Shown here in pieces: positions 25,771 through 33,749 of a stretch of DNA of 64,000 bases. Source of the stretch: Methylorubrum salsuginis (GTDB lineage Bacteria; Pseudomonadota; Alphaproteobacteria; Rhizobiales; Beijerinckiaceae); the NCBI RefSeq assembly GCF_900114375.1, contig NZ_FOSV01000020.1, forward strand, positions 1-64,000. The letters run 5' to 3'. The notes beneath the pieces are model-generated. The model was not told where the DNA came from. It did not search any database and saw only the letters and a list, made by a program, of their open reading frames with translations. A program made the translations under genes and the position numbers. Position 1 is the first letter of the stretch. The number at the start of each line of letters is the position of its first letter.

Positions 25771-26754
25771 ATGACGAAAATTTCGCTTACCCGTACCCTG
25801 GTCGCGGTCGGAACTCTGTTCTGTGCCCAGGCCGAGGCCGCCGATCTCGCCGCTCCGAAGGAAATGCCGGCCGCGGCCAAGGTGTCCGACAATCTGGTCG
25901 GGTTCTCGTTCTTCTCGCGCTACGCCAGCGACTATAATTTCCGTGGCGTGTCGCAATCCAACCTCCAGGGCAGCTACCAGAGCTACTTCGAGGTCAATTT
26001 CTTCAACAACTTCTTCTACACCGCCTTCGCGACGCTGCAGACCCGCCTGCCAACCCAGCCGGATTTCGAGTTCGACCTGATGGCCGGCATCCGGCCGACC
26101 TGGGACAAGTTCACTTTCGATCTCGGCTTCCTGTACTACTTCTACCCGAACGAGAAACGCATCCTCGGGTTTGACGGAAATAACTTCTTCCCGCTGACGC
26201 AGGCCAATTCAGACTTCTACGAAGGCGCTGCCCGCGTCCTTTATCAGGCGACCGACAGCCTCGTGCTCGGCGCCAACGTCTACCACTCGCCGAACTTCTT
26301 CGGCACGCACGCGATCGGCACCTACGCCTCGGGCACGGCGGCCTACACGCTGCCGGCGTCCTGGTTCTCGTTCCTGCCCGATGCCTATGCCGGCGGCTTC
26401 TCGATCTCGGGCGAACTCGGCTACTTCACGCTCGGCGCCGCCAAAACCTCGGCCACCGGTCCGTTCAATCCGGTCACCGGCCGGTTCCCCTCGGTCAACC
26501 TGCCGAGCTACCTCTACGGCAATGTCGGCGTATCCTACCTCTACAAGAACCTGCTGCTCGATTTCCGCTACCACGACACAAGCCTGACGCCGTCGGAATG
26601 CTTCACCTTCACCGGCGATTACCGCGGCTTCATCAACGGCGGCACCTCGCGCTGGTGCGGCTCGGCCCTGATCGGCACGATCACGTGGCAGGCCTCGACC
26701 GCCGCCCCGGGCGTCTACGCGGAGCCCGGCGGCTTTCTCGACTTCTTCAAGTAA
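25771..26754 (+). CDS. TorF-family putative outer-membrane porin
   Basis: A 327-residue outer-membrane protein. It has a signal peptide ending AQAEA (cleavage near 23), followed by strands rich in alternating aromatic residues; FFSRYASDYNFRGVSQSNLQGSYQ is the hallmark opening of the TorF/gcw_chp family, and it ends in a phenylalanine-lysine tail, FLDFFK. The function of the family is not firmly known. It follows tdm on the same strand, so it may admit TMAO or amines through the outer membrane, but a 322-base gap makes this only a possibility. Confidence 0.85.
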   Translation: MTKISLTRTLVAVGTLFCAQAEAADLAAPKEMPAAAKVSDNLVGFSFFSRYASDYNFRGVSQSNLQGSYQSYFEVNFFNNFFYTAFATLQTRLPTQPDFEFDLMAGIRPTWDKFTFDLGFLYYFYPNEKRILGFDGNNFFPLTQANSDFYEGAARVLYQATDSLVLGANVYHSPNFFGTHAIGTYASGTAAYTLPASWFSFLPDAYAGGFSISGELGYFTLGAAKTSATGPFNPVTGRFPSVNLPSYLYGNVGVSYLYKNLLLDFRYHDTSLTPSECFTFTGDYRGFINGGTSRWCGSALIGTITWQASTAAPGVYAEPGGFLDFFK

Positions 26755-27223
26755 AGCGTCGTCCTCGCGGAATGTATTTCGACAAACGCAGAAGCGGTTC
26801 GTCGCAACCATGAGCGACAGAACCTAGGAGACTTTGAACCGATGCAGTCGGGTCGGATACGGATCTGATGCATCGGTCTGACGAAGCGGGAACCGACTTT
26901 TGAGAAAAGTCGGTGCGGCACAACAATCGAGAGCATCGTGCTGGATACGATGTCTTGCACAATGCTCCGGAACGATCGGCGGGCAGGACCGCGGCTCCCG
27001 ATGCGTTGGAGGGTATCGCCACCTCCGAAATTGCCATATCGCCACGGCCTTTCCTGCGTGTCTTGCCGATCACATCCCATGGCAATCACGCAATTCCCCG
27101 GGACTATCCTCCCGGATGTGATCGTGCGCGCCTTGCTCCGCGACGGCGATCTCCCGCACATCACGAACCGTCACGCTCGGGCCCGCAGAACGGCCCGGCC
27201 AGTCTGCCGGGTCGGATCGCCAC
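26755..27223. other. Intergenic region with dispersed inverted repeat
   Basis: 469 bases without a supported gene. At 26893-26913 nine-base arms CCGACTTTT and AAAAGTCGG flank GAG, within a segment (about 26830-26930) resembling dispersed intergenic elements of related genomes. The remainder upstream of the receptor gene should hold its promoter; I see no clear Fur box. Confidence 0.5.
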
Positions 27224-29737
27224 ATGCGGATGCTACGCAGCGCTCTTCTCGTGTCGGTCGCGCTCCTGCCGGGCGTGGGCCACGCGCAGCAGCAGGTCAC
27301 GCTGGACGAGATCAGCGTCGTCGCCACCACGCCGGTCGGCGCCGGCACCGCAAGCCCTCCGGCGACGCCCGCAAACGGTCCGGCCCTGCCGTTGCCGTCC
27401 CCGGCCGAGCCGCGCCTGCGCGGCGGCGCCCAGCCGCTCTACAAGATCCCGAGTACGGTGGAGAGCGTCACCGCCGCCGACCTCGAGACCGACCGCGCCA
27501 CCGGCAACGTCGTGACGACCCTCGCCCGGCGCACCCCCGGGCTCAACATCTCGGACGCCCAGGGCAATTCCAACCGCGTCGACATCAACTACCGCGGCTT
27601 CACCGCCTCGCCGGTTCAGGGCGTGCCGCAGGGGCTCGCCGTCTATCAGAACGGCGTGCGCATCAACGAGGCCTTCGGCGACATCGTCCAGTTCGACCTG
27701 ATCCCGCCCTCGGCGATCCAGCGCATCGACGTGGTCACCGGCAACCCCGTCTTCGGCCTCAACGCCCTGGGCGGCGCGATCAACGTCCAGATGAAGAACG
27801 GCTTCACGTGGCAGGGCACCGAAGTGACCGCACTCGGCGGCTCGGACGGGCGCATCGCCGGCGGGTTGCAGCACGGCCAGATCAGCGGGCCGTTCAGCTT
27901 CTACTTCAACGGCGACGGGCTGAACGACCGCGGCTGGCGCTACGAGAGCCCGAGCACGATCGGACGCATCTACACCGATCTCGGCTACCGGGCGCAGGAC
28001 AGCGAGTTCCACGTCATCGGCGCCTTCGCCCGCACCTTCTTCGGTGCGGCCTCCGCGGCGCCGGTCGACTTCACCCATGTCGATCCGCGGGCGATCTTCA
28101 CCTTCCCGCAGACCACGACGACGCAGATGGGCACGCTGCAGGTGACGGGCCGGGTCGATCTCTCGCCGACCTGGGACCTGTCGGGCAACGCCTACTTCCG
28201 CCGCTTCAGCAATTCCTACGTTGACGGCAACGACGGCAACTTCGAGGAATGCGGGCCGGATTCGACCACGCCCGGCGCCCTCTGCTTCGAGCGCGACGGC
28301 TTCGCCGACACCATCGCTCAGGACCAGTTCCGCATCCGCGGCCGCAACGGGCAGCTCATCCCCTACCGCGACGGCGTCCCCTACGGCACCATCGACATCA
28401 CCCGGACCGAGGCTGCCGGCTATGGCGGCTCGCTCCAGGCGGCCAACCGGGACCGGCTGTTCGGCCTCACCAACAGCTTCGTGATCGGCGGCAGCATCGA
28501 TGTCGCCGACTATGCCTTCAAGTCCTCGAGTGCGCTCGCCGTCATCAACCCGAACCTGCTCGTCACGACGAATCCGGGCAACTCGTTCTACGGCGCCGTG
28601 CCCGGCCTCGGCACGGACTTCCTGCGCACGGAAGGCGCGCTCGGCATCGCGCCGAGCAGCGTGATCGGCTCGAACCTGTATATGGGCCTCTACGCCACCG
28701 ACACCCTCGACCTCACCGACAGCCTCGCGCTGACTGCGGGCGCGCGGCTCAACTTCGCGCGGGTGACGACGCGCGATCTCACCGGCTTCTCGCCGGACGT
28801 GAACGGCACTCACTATTTCACCAAGATCAACCCGATCGCCGGCCTGACCTACCGGTTCCTGCCGGAACTCTCGCTGTTCGGCAGCTATTCCGAATCGAAC
28901 CGCGCGCCGACGCCGCTGGAACTCGCCTGCGCCAACCCGGAGCGGCCCTGCCTGCTGCCGAACTCGCTGGTCGCCGATCCGCCGCTCAAGCAGGTCACGG
29001 CGCGGACCTACGAGGCCGGCATCCGCGGCGCGGTGGCGGGGGTCTACGACGGCGCGCTCACCTACAAGCTCAGCGCCTTCCGCACCGATCTGTCGGACGA
29101 CATCATCCAGCTCGCGACTCCCGGCAATGCGGCCCGCGGCTACTACGTCAACGTGCCGGCGACCCGACGCCAAGGCATCGAGGTCGGCGCCGAGTACAGC
29201 CGCGGCGACCTCTCGCTCTACGCCAACTACGCGCTGATCGACGCGACCTTCCAGTTCAGCGGCACGCTCTCCTCGCCGAACAACCCGCTGGCGGGCGAGG
29301 ACGGCGCGATCGCCGTGCGCCCCGGCAACAAGGTGCCGCTGATCCCCGACCACCAGTTCAAGGTCGGGTTCGACTACCTGCTGCTGCCAGGCTGGAAGGT
29401 CGGGCTGAACCTGCAGGCCTATTCGTCGGCCTATTATCGCGGCGACGAATCGAACCTCAACCGCAAGCTGCCGTCCTATTACGTGCTCGGGCTCAACACG
29501 AGCTACCGGGTCAACGACAGCCTGGAGCTGTTCGGCCTCGTCACCAACCTGACCAACAACCGCTACGCGACCTTCGGCACTTTCGTCGAGGGCGGGCTCG
29601 TGGCCAACCGCTACCCGATCAACGATCCCCGCACCACGACGCTGGCCCAGCCGCTCTCGGTCTACGGCGGCCTGCGCTACACCTTCAACGCCCCGCCGCC
29701 GGCGCCGCCGGTCGAGCCGCTCGTGCGCAAAAACTGA
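27224..29737 (+). CDS. TonB-dependent outer-membrane receptor
   Basis: An 837-residue ligand-gated outer-membrane transporter driven by TonB. There is a signal peptide (LLVSVALLPGVGHAQ), a TonB-box-like DEISVVATT just after it, a plug domain (about 75-200: KIPSTVESVTAADLE, VYQNGVRINEAFGD, LNALGGAIN) and a 22-strand barrel ending in YGGLRYTF near the C-terminus. The extended proline-rich segment after the TonB box (about 38-65) is long. No TonB/ExbBD or ABC genes adjoin it, so the ligand (siderophore, cobalamin or other) is unknown. Confidence 0.92.
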   Translation: MRMLRSALLVSVALLPGVGHAQQQVTLDEISVVATTPVGAGTASPPATPANGPALPLPSPAEPRLRGGAQPLYKIPSTVESVTAADLETDRATGNVVTTLARRTPGLNISDAQGNSNRVDINYRGFTASPVQGVPQGLAVYQNGVRINEAFGDIVQFDLIPPSAIQRIDVVTGNPVFGLNALGGAINVQMKNGFTWQGTEVTALGGSDGRIAGGLQHGQISGPFSFYFNGDGLNDRGWRYESPSTIGRIYTDLGYRAQDSEFHVIGAFARTFFGAASAAPVDFTHVDPRAIFTFPQTTTTQMGTLQVTGRVDLSPTWDLSGNAYFRRFSNSYVDGNDGNFEECGPDSTTPGALCFERDGFADTIAQDQFRIRGRNGQLIPYRDGVPYGTIDITRTEAAGYGGSLQAANRDRLFGLTNSFVIGGSIDVADYAFKSSSALAVINPNLLVTTNPGNSFYGAVPGLGTDFLRTEGALGIAPSSVIGSNLYMGLYATDTLDLTDSLALTAGARLNFARVTTRDLTGFSPDVNGTHYFTKINPIAGLTYRFLPELSLFGSYSESNRAPTPLELACANPERPCLLPNSLVADPPLKQVTARTYEAGIRGAVAGVYDGALTYKLSAFRTDLSDDIIQLATPGNAARGYYVNVPATRRQGIEVGAEYSRGDLSLYANYALIDATFQFSGTLSSPNNPLAGEDGAIAVRPGNKVPLIPDHQFKVGFDYLLLPGWKVGLNLQAYSSAYYRGDESNLNRKLPSYYVLGLNTSYRVNDSLELFGLVTNLTNNRYATFGTFVEGGLVANRYPINDPRTTTLAQPLSVYGGLRYTFNAPPPAPPVEPLVRKN

Positions 29738-29789
29738 AGCAACTCCGGCGGCGGCCCGCACGGTATGCGGCCGGACGAAGAAGCAAAAC

Positions 29790-29807
29790 GGCGCCCGTTC
29801 GGGCGCC
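29790..29807 (+). terminator. Hairpin after the TonB-dependent receptor gene
   Basis: Arms GGCGCCC and GGGCGCC around GTTC, 53 bases past the stop. There is no T run on the plus strand, so its terminator function is uncertain. Confidence 0.4.
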
Positions 29808-29845
29808 ACTTCCGCTTCGGGGCCGGTGACCATGGGGGCCGCGTC

Positions 29846-29861
29846 TGAAACGGAATTTAGT
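29846..29861 (+). promoter_or_regulatory. Shared 16-base site, copy A (upstream of cytochrome b561)
   Basis: TGAAACGGAATTTAGT, differing at one base from the site at 33684-33699. Here the arms TGAAAC and GTTTCA also form an inverted repeat (29846-29865). It lies about 147 bases upstream of the cytochrome b561 start. A response-regulator operator is the simplest reading because the other copy adjoins the response-regulator gene. Confidence 0.5.
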
Positions 29862-30007
29862 TTCAAACATCCCGGCCCCGGCGCAGTCTCCCGCGCCCAG
29901 GGCCGTCGAGGCGGCGCAGCGGCCCCCCGGATGCGCGCCCGGCCCATCGGTCCCGTCGCCCTTCGTCATCCGTCGGCAGCGTCGGTGGCCAAACCAGGAG
30001 GCCGAGA

Positions 30008-30553
30008 ATGACGCGACCCACCGAGACCCTGCACCGAACCGGGCGATACGATGCGCCCACCATCGCCCTGCACTGGCTCACCGCAGGGCTGGTTCTCGGC
30101 CTGTGGCTGATCGGGACGTTCCTCGAAGACCTCGTTCCGAAGGGCGGGCTGCGCTCGGGCGTCTGGTCCGCCCATGTCGATCTTGGCTTCGCTCTCGCGG
30201 CCCTCGTCCTCGCCCTTCTCGTCTGGCGCCGGGGCAGGGGCCGGGATCTTCCGGTGGCGGATCGCGGCCCGCTCCATCGCTTGGCGAAGGCGACCCATGC
30301 GGCGCTGTACGTCCTCCTCGCCGTCATCGTCGGTCTCGGCATCGCCAACGCCTTCGTGCGCGGTGCCTCCCTCGGCCCGGTCGGCCTGCCGCAACTCGGC
30401 GATCCGGCGTGGCGGCAGCCTCTGACCCGGTGGCACGGCCTCGCCGCCAACCTCCTGTTGCTGCTGGCGCTGTTTCACGCCGTCGCCGCGCTCGTTCACC
30501 ATTATCTCTGGCACGACGCCGTCCTGCGTCGCATGCTGCCCCGGAGGACCTGA
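30008..30553 (+). CDS. Cytochrome b561 family membrane protein
   Basis: A 181-residue di-heme membrane cytochrome with four hydrophobic segments. Heme-ligand histidines are expected in IALHWLTAG, in WSAHVDLGF, in RWHGLAAN and in LFHAVAALVHHY, positions conserved in the bacterial b561 (YodB-like) group. These proteins move electrons between quinone and periplasmic acceptors or superoxide. It is followed by the VIT/CCC1-like gene five bases later, suggesting one transcript. Confidence 0.88.
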   Translation: MTRPTETLHRTGRYDAPTIALHWLTAGLVLGLWLIGTFLEDLVPKGGLRSGVWSAHVDLGFALAALVLALLVWRRGRGRDLPVADRGPLHRLAKATHAALYVLLAVIVGLGIANAFVRGASLGPVGLPQLGDPAWRQPLTRWHGLAANLLLLLALFHAVAALVHHYLWHDAVLRRMLPRRT

Positions 30554-30558
30554 CAACG

Positions 30559-31254
30559 ATGCGTCCCGTCCACACCGAACGGCACCTCATCGACCGGATC
30601 GGCTGGCTGCGCGCGGCCGTGCTCGGCGCGAATGACGGCCTCGTCTCCACCGCGAGCCTCATCGTCGGCGTCGCGGCCTCCGCCGCGGGCACGAGCGAGA
30701 TCCTGGTCGCAGGCAGCGCCGGCCTCGTCGCGGGGGCGATGTCGATGGCGGCGGGCGAATACGTTTCGGTGAGTTCGCAGGCCGACACCGAACGGGCCGA
30801 CCTCGACCGCGAACGCCGCGAACTCGCCGAAGATCCGGATGCCGAGCGGGAGGAGCTGGCGCGGATCTACGTCGAACGCGGTCTCGACCACGCGCTCGCC
30901 CTGCAGGTCGCCGAGCAGCTCATGGCCAGGGATGCGCTGGGAGCCCATGCCCGGGACGAACTCGGCATCTCGGAGGTCACGGCGGCGCGTCCGGTGCAGG
31001 CGGCGTTGACCTCGGCGGCGACGTTCTCGGCCGGGGCGGCGTTGCCGCTGGCGGTCGCTGCGCTCTCGCCGGGCCACCTCGCGGCCTTCACCGTGTCGGT
31101 GGCCTCACTGGTCTTCCTGGCCGTGCTCGGCGCCCTGGGCGCCAAGGCGGGCGGCGCGCCCATCGCCCGCGCCACGGCGCGCGTGACCTTCTGGGGCGTT
31201 CTCGCCATGGCGGTGACGGCGGGGATCGGAAGTCTCGTCGGCAAGGCCGTGTGA
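30559..31254 (+). CDS. VIT1/CCC1-family transporter
   Basis: A 231-residue membrane protein of the vacuolar iron transporter family, which moves Fe2+ or Mn2+. The N-terminal GWLRAAVLGANDGLVSTASLIVG and MSMAAGEYVSVSSQADTE are diagnostic; a cytoplasmic Glu/Arg-rich helical region (about 75-135) corresponds to the metal-binding domain, then three more hydrophobic segments. It is coupled to cytochrome b561 (gap five bases) and next to a two-component/RND metal block, supporting a role in metal homeostasis; the metal is not determined. Confidence 0.88.
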   Translation: MRPVHTERHLIDRIGWLRAAVLGANDGLVSTASLIVGVAASAAGTSEILVAGSAGLVAGAMSMAAGEYVSVSSQADTERADLDRERRELAEDPDAEREELARIYVERGLDHALALQVAEQLMARDALGAHARDELGISEVTAARPVQAALTSAATFSAGAALPLAVAALSPGHLAAFTVSVASLVFLAVLGALGAKAGGAPIARATARVTFWGVLAMAVTAGIGSLVGKAV

Positions 31255-31291
31255 CGAGGGAAAAGCCGGACCCCGCCGGCCGGGCCGACGC

Positions 31292-31540
31292 TCAAGGCTT
31301 CGGGTCGTGGCAATGCCGCTTCGGCGGCGCGGTGCCGCAATCGAGCGAGCAGGTCTGGTCCGCCCGGCAGTACCACTGCAAGCTGCCGGACTTCACGCAG
31401 GAGCCCGCGCAATGCCGGTGAGCGGTGTCCTTCGGCTCGACGAAGGTCGGGTCCGCATCGGGCGAGCGTGCCGGTTGCTGCGCCGGCGCGGGGGACAAGC
31501 CCGCCATCAGGGCGAAGGCGGCGATCATCGGGCGGAACAT
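31292..31540 (-). CDS. Small cysteine- and histidine-rich secreted protein
   Basis: An 82-residue protein with a signal peptide (MIAAFALMAGLSPAPAQ). The mature part has six cysteines (HRHCAGSC, WYC, QTCSLDC, RHCH) and several histidines, so it may form three disulfides or bind metal. It begins three bases after the sensor-kinase stop, placing it third in a regulator-kinase-peptide operon. No family is recognised. A periplasmic accessory to the sensor is an attractive but untested idea. Confidence 0.75.
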   Translation of the reverse strand: MFRPMIAAFALMAGLSPAPAQQPARSPDADPTFVEPKDTAHRHCAGSCVKSGSLQWYCRADQTCSLDCGTAPPKRHCHDPKP

Positions 31541-31543
31541 CGA

Positions 31544-32938
31544 TCAGGCCTCGTGCGGGATGTTTGCCGGAACGGCGCCGGGCCGGGATCGGCAGCGGAG
31601 GGCGAAGCGGGCACCGCCCTCGGGCGAGGCCGCCGCCTCGACGCGGAAGCCGTGCAGATGGGCAATCGCCGCGACCAGTCCGAGGCCGAGACCGTGGCCC
31701 GGCGTGTGGCGGGCCGGCTCGGCCCGGTAGAACCGCCGGAACACCCGCTCGCGCTCGGATTCCGGGATGCCGGGGCCGGTATCCTCGACGGACACGATGC
31801 CGTCGGCGCCGGAGCGCGCCAGCCTGAGGCGGATGCGCCCGCCGGGGGGCGTGAACTTCACGGCGTTCTCGACGAGGTTGGAGACCGCCTCGAACAGAAG
31901 GTCGCGGTCGCCCGCGACCGGCGGGATGCCGGGCTCGGTCGTGACGCTCAGGGCGATCTCCTTGTCCTCGGCGACCGGCTCGAAGAACTCCGCCACCTCG
32001 CGCACCAGCGGCGCGAGATCGACCGGCGCGAACCCCGCGAAGCGCCGCCCGTGCTCGATCTCGCCGATGCGCAGCACCGCGGTGACCATGGCGAGCGTCT
32101 GGTCGATCCAGACGAGCCCCTGGTCGATCGCGTCGCGGAACTCGACGACGGTTTCGGCGCCGTCGCGGGTGCGCTCCAGCCGGGCGCGCAGCCGCGTCAA
32201 CGGCGTGCGCAGGTCGTGGGCGACGGCGTCGCCGACACTGCGGACCTCGTGGAGCAGGCGCTCGATCTCGTCGAGCATCCGGTTGACGTTGCCGGCCAGC
32301 CGGTCGAACTCGTCGTCGCGGGCGCCGACCGGCAGGCGCTGGCCGAGATCGCCCCGCATCACCCGCTCCAGCGCGGCTTCCGTCGCGGCCAAGCGTCGGC
32401 GGGCGCGGCTCGCCAGCAGCCAGCCGCCGAGACCGGAGACGACGAGCGTCGGCAGCAGGCCGAGGCCGAGCGCCCGCAGGCTGGTGGCCCGCACCCGGTC
32501 GATCTCGTCGGTGTCGTGGGCGATCACCACCGTGCGGCCGTCGGGCAGGGCCAGCGCCGCCGCCCAGATCTCGTCGTCGATCGTACGCTCGCCGAGATCG
32601 ACCCGCGCCGGCACGCGGGCGGCGTCGCCGTCCGGCGCCAAATCCGCCGGCATGGCCAGGATGTTTCCCGACAGCCGCCGCCCGTCGGCCGCGAAGAGCC
32701 CGGCGGCGTGGCGCGCATGCAGGTCCATGGCGATCCACGTATCGACGCGCCCCGCGGCGGCGGCCGGGTCGGCGGCGGCGGCGCGGACTTCGAGCCGCAG
32801 CGTCTCGGCCACCTCCTCGCGCAGGAAGCTCGCGGTCTGCCAGTAAACGAAGGCGAAGGTCGCGAGCGCCAGCAGCACGGACCAGAGCGCGATCCCGGCC
32901 GCCCAGCGCAGGCGGGTGGAGCGAAACGGATCAATCAT
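31544..32938 (-). CDS. Two-component sensor histidine kinase
   Basis: A 464-residue membrane kinase. One helix at about 12-33, a periplasmic domain of about 120 residues, a second helix at 158-176, a HAMP domain (about 177-230), then the phosphoacceptor His241 in AHDLRTPLTRLR, the N box with Asn354 and Asn358, and G boxes DTGPGIP (386-392) and GHGLGLGLVAAI. The sensor region lacks an obvious metal-binding cluster. It overlaps the regulator gene by eight bases. It resembles CusS/QseC-type kinases; the adjacent heavy-metal pump suggests a metal or envelope-stress signal. Confidence 0.92.
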   Translation of the reverse strand: MIDPFRSTRLRWAAGIALWSVLLALATFAFVYWQTASFLREEVAETLRLEVRAAAADPAAAAGRVDTWIAMDLHARHAAGLFAADGRRLSGNILAMPADLAPDGDAARVPARVDLGERTIDDEIWAAALALPDGRTVVIAHDTDEIDRVRATSLRALGLGLLPTLVVSGLGGWLLASRARRRLAATEAALERVMRGDLGQRLPVGARDDEFDRLAGNVNRMLDEIERLLHEVRSVGDAVAHDLRTPLTRLRARLERTRDGAETVVEFRDAIDQGLVWIDQTLAMVTAVLRIGEIEHGRRFAGFAPVDLAPLVREVAEFFEPVAEDKEIALSVTTEPGIPPVAGDRDLLFEAVSNLVENAVKFTPPGGRIRLRLARSGADGIVSVEDTGPGIPESERERVFRRFYRAEPARHTPGHGLGLGLVAAIAHLHGFRVEAAASPEGGARFALRCRSRPGAVPANIPHEA

Positions 32939-33626
32939 CGGGCATCAGGGAAAAGCCGATGCCGCGCACGCTGTGGATCACCGGCGGCTCGCCCTCCGCC
33001 TCCAGCTTGCGCCGCAGGCGGCCGAGATGGACGTCGATGAGGTTCGATTTCGGGGTGAAGCGGTAATTCCACACCTCCTCGAACAGGAGCGCGCGGGTCA
33101 CGACCTGACCGGGACGGCGCATCAGGTATTCGAGGAGCTTCAGTTCGCGCGGCAGCAGGTCGAGGTCGCGGGTGCCGCGCCGGCCGGTCCCCGTGATCAG
33201 GTCGATCTCCAGGCTGCCGACCCGCAGCAGCGTCTCGCGGGTGTCGGCGGGCCGGCGCAGCAGCGCCTCGAGCCGGGCGGCGAGTTCGGCCAGCGCGAAG
33301 GGTTTGGCGAGATAGTCGTCGCCGCCGGCCCTGAGGCCGCGGATGCGCTCGTCCACGGTGCCGAGCGCGCTCAGCACCAGGGCCGGGACGCGATGGCCCT
33401 CGCCGCGCAGCTGCTGCAACACCGTGAGCCCGTCGAGGCCGGGCAGCATCCGGTCGAGGATCAGCGCGTCGAACGGTTCGGCCCGCGCCTGGGCGGCCCC
33501 GTCCGGGCCGGTCTGCGCCCAGGCGACGACATGGCCGCGCCCGCGCAAGTCGCCGAGGATGTCCTGTGCGGTCTCCTCGTCGTCTTCGATCAGCAACAAC
33601 CTCGCCACGGTCTCCACCGCCCGCAT
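32931..33626 (-). CDS. OmpR-family response regulator
   Basis: A 231-residue regulator: receiver domain with acidic pocket DD (15-16), phosphoacceptor Asp58 and the lysine of AKPFA, then a winged-helix DNA-binding domain ending in SNLIDVHLGRLRRKL and IHSVRGIGFSL. ATG 33626 is chosen; a TTG eight codons upstream is possible. It is transcribed divergently from the RND pump; the gap contains the shared 16-base site, so it probably activates the pump and itself. Confidence 0.93.
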   Translation of the reverse strand: MRAVETVARLLLIEDDEETAQDILGDLRGRGHVVAWAQTGPDGAAQARAEPFDALILDRMLPGLDGLTVLQQLRGEGHRVPALVLSALGTVDERIRGLRAGGDDYLAKPFALAELAARLEALLRRPADTRETLLRVGSLEIDLITGTGRRGTRDLDLLPRELKLLEYLMRRPGQVVTRALLFEEVWNYRFTPKSNLIDVHLGRLRRKLEAEGEPPVIHSVRGIGFSLMPDD

Positions 33627-33683
33627 CCGTTCGAAGACTGATTGTCGCAAAACAACGCCGCTGTCGCGGGGCGAGGACGACCA

Positions 33684-33699
33684 TGAAACCGAATTTAGT
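33684..33699 (+). promoter_or_regulatory. Shared 16-base site, copy B (between regulator and RND pump)
   Basis: TGAAACCGAATTTAGT, matching the site at 29846-29861 at 15 of 16 positions. It lies in the 123-base gap between the divergent response-regulator and adaptor genes. An AT-rich 16-base match is unlikely by chance within 4 kb of such GC-rich DNA. An eight-G run follows at 33709-33716. Confidence 0.55.
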
Positions 33700-33749
33700 G
33701 GCGCGGCCGGGGGGGGCGGCTAGGTCAGCGGACATCTCAACGGAGCAGG

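Noticed and set aside
26893-26913. Intrinsic terminator after the TorF porin gene
   Set aside because: The hairpin lies 139 bases from the stop, has A+T-rich arms and no following T run; it fits a dispersed repeat better.
27233-29947. 904-residue open frame on the minus strand
   Set aside because: It is antisense to the TonB-dependent receptor, very rich in Arg/Ala/Val/Glu without motifs; a high-GC shadow.
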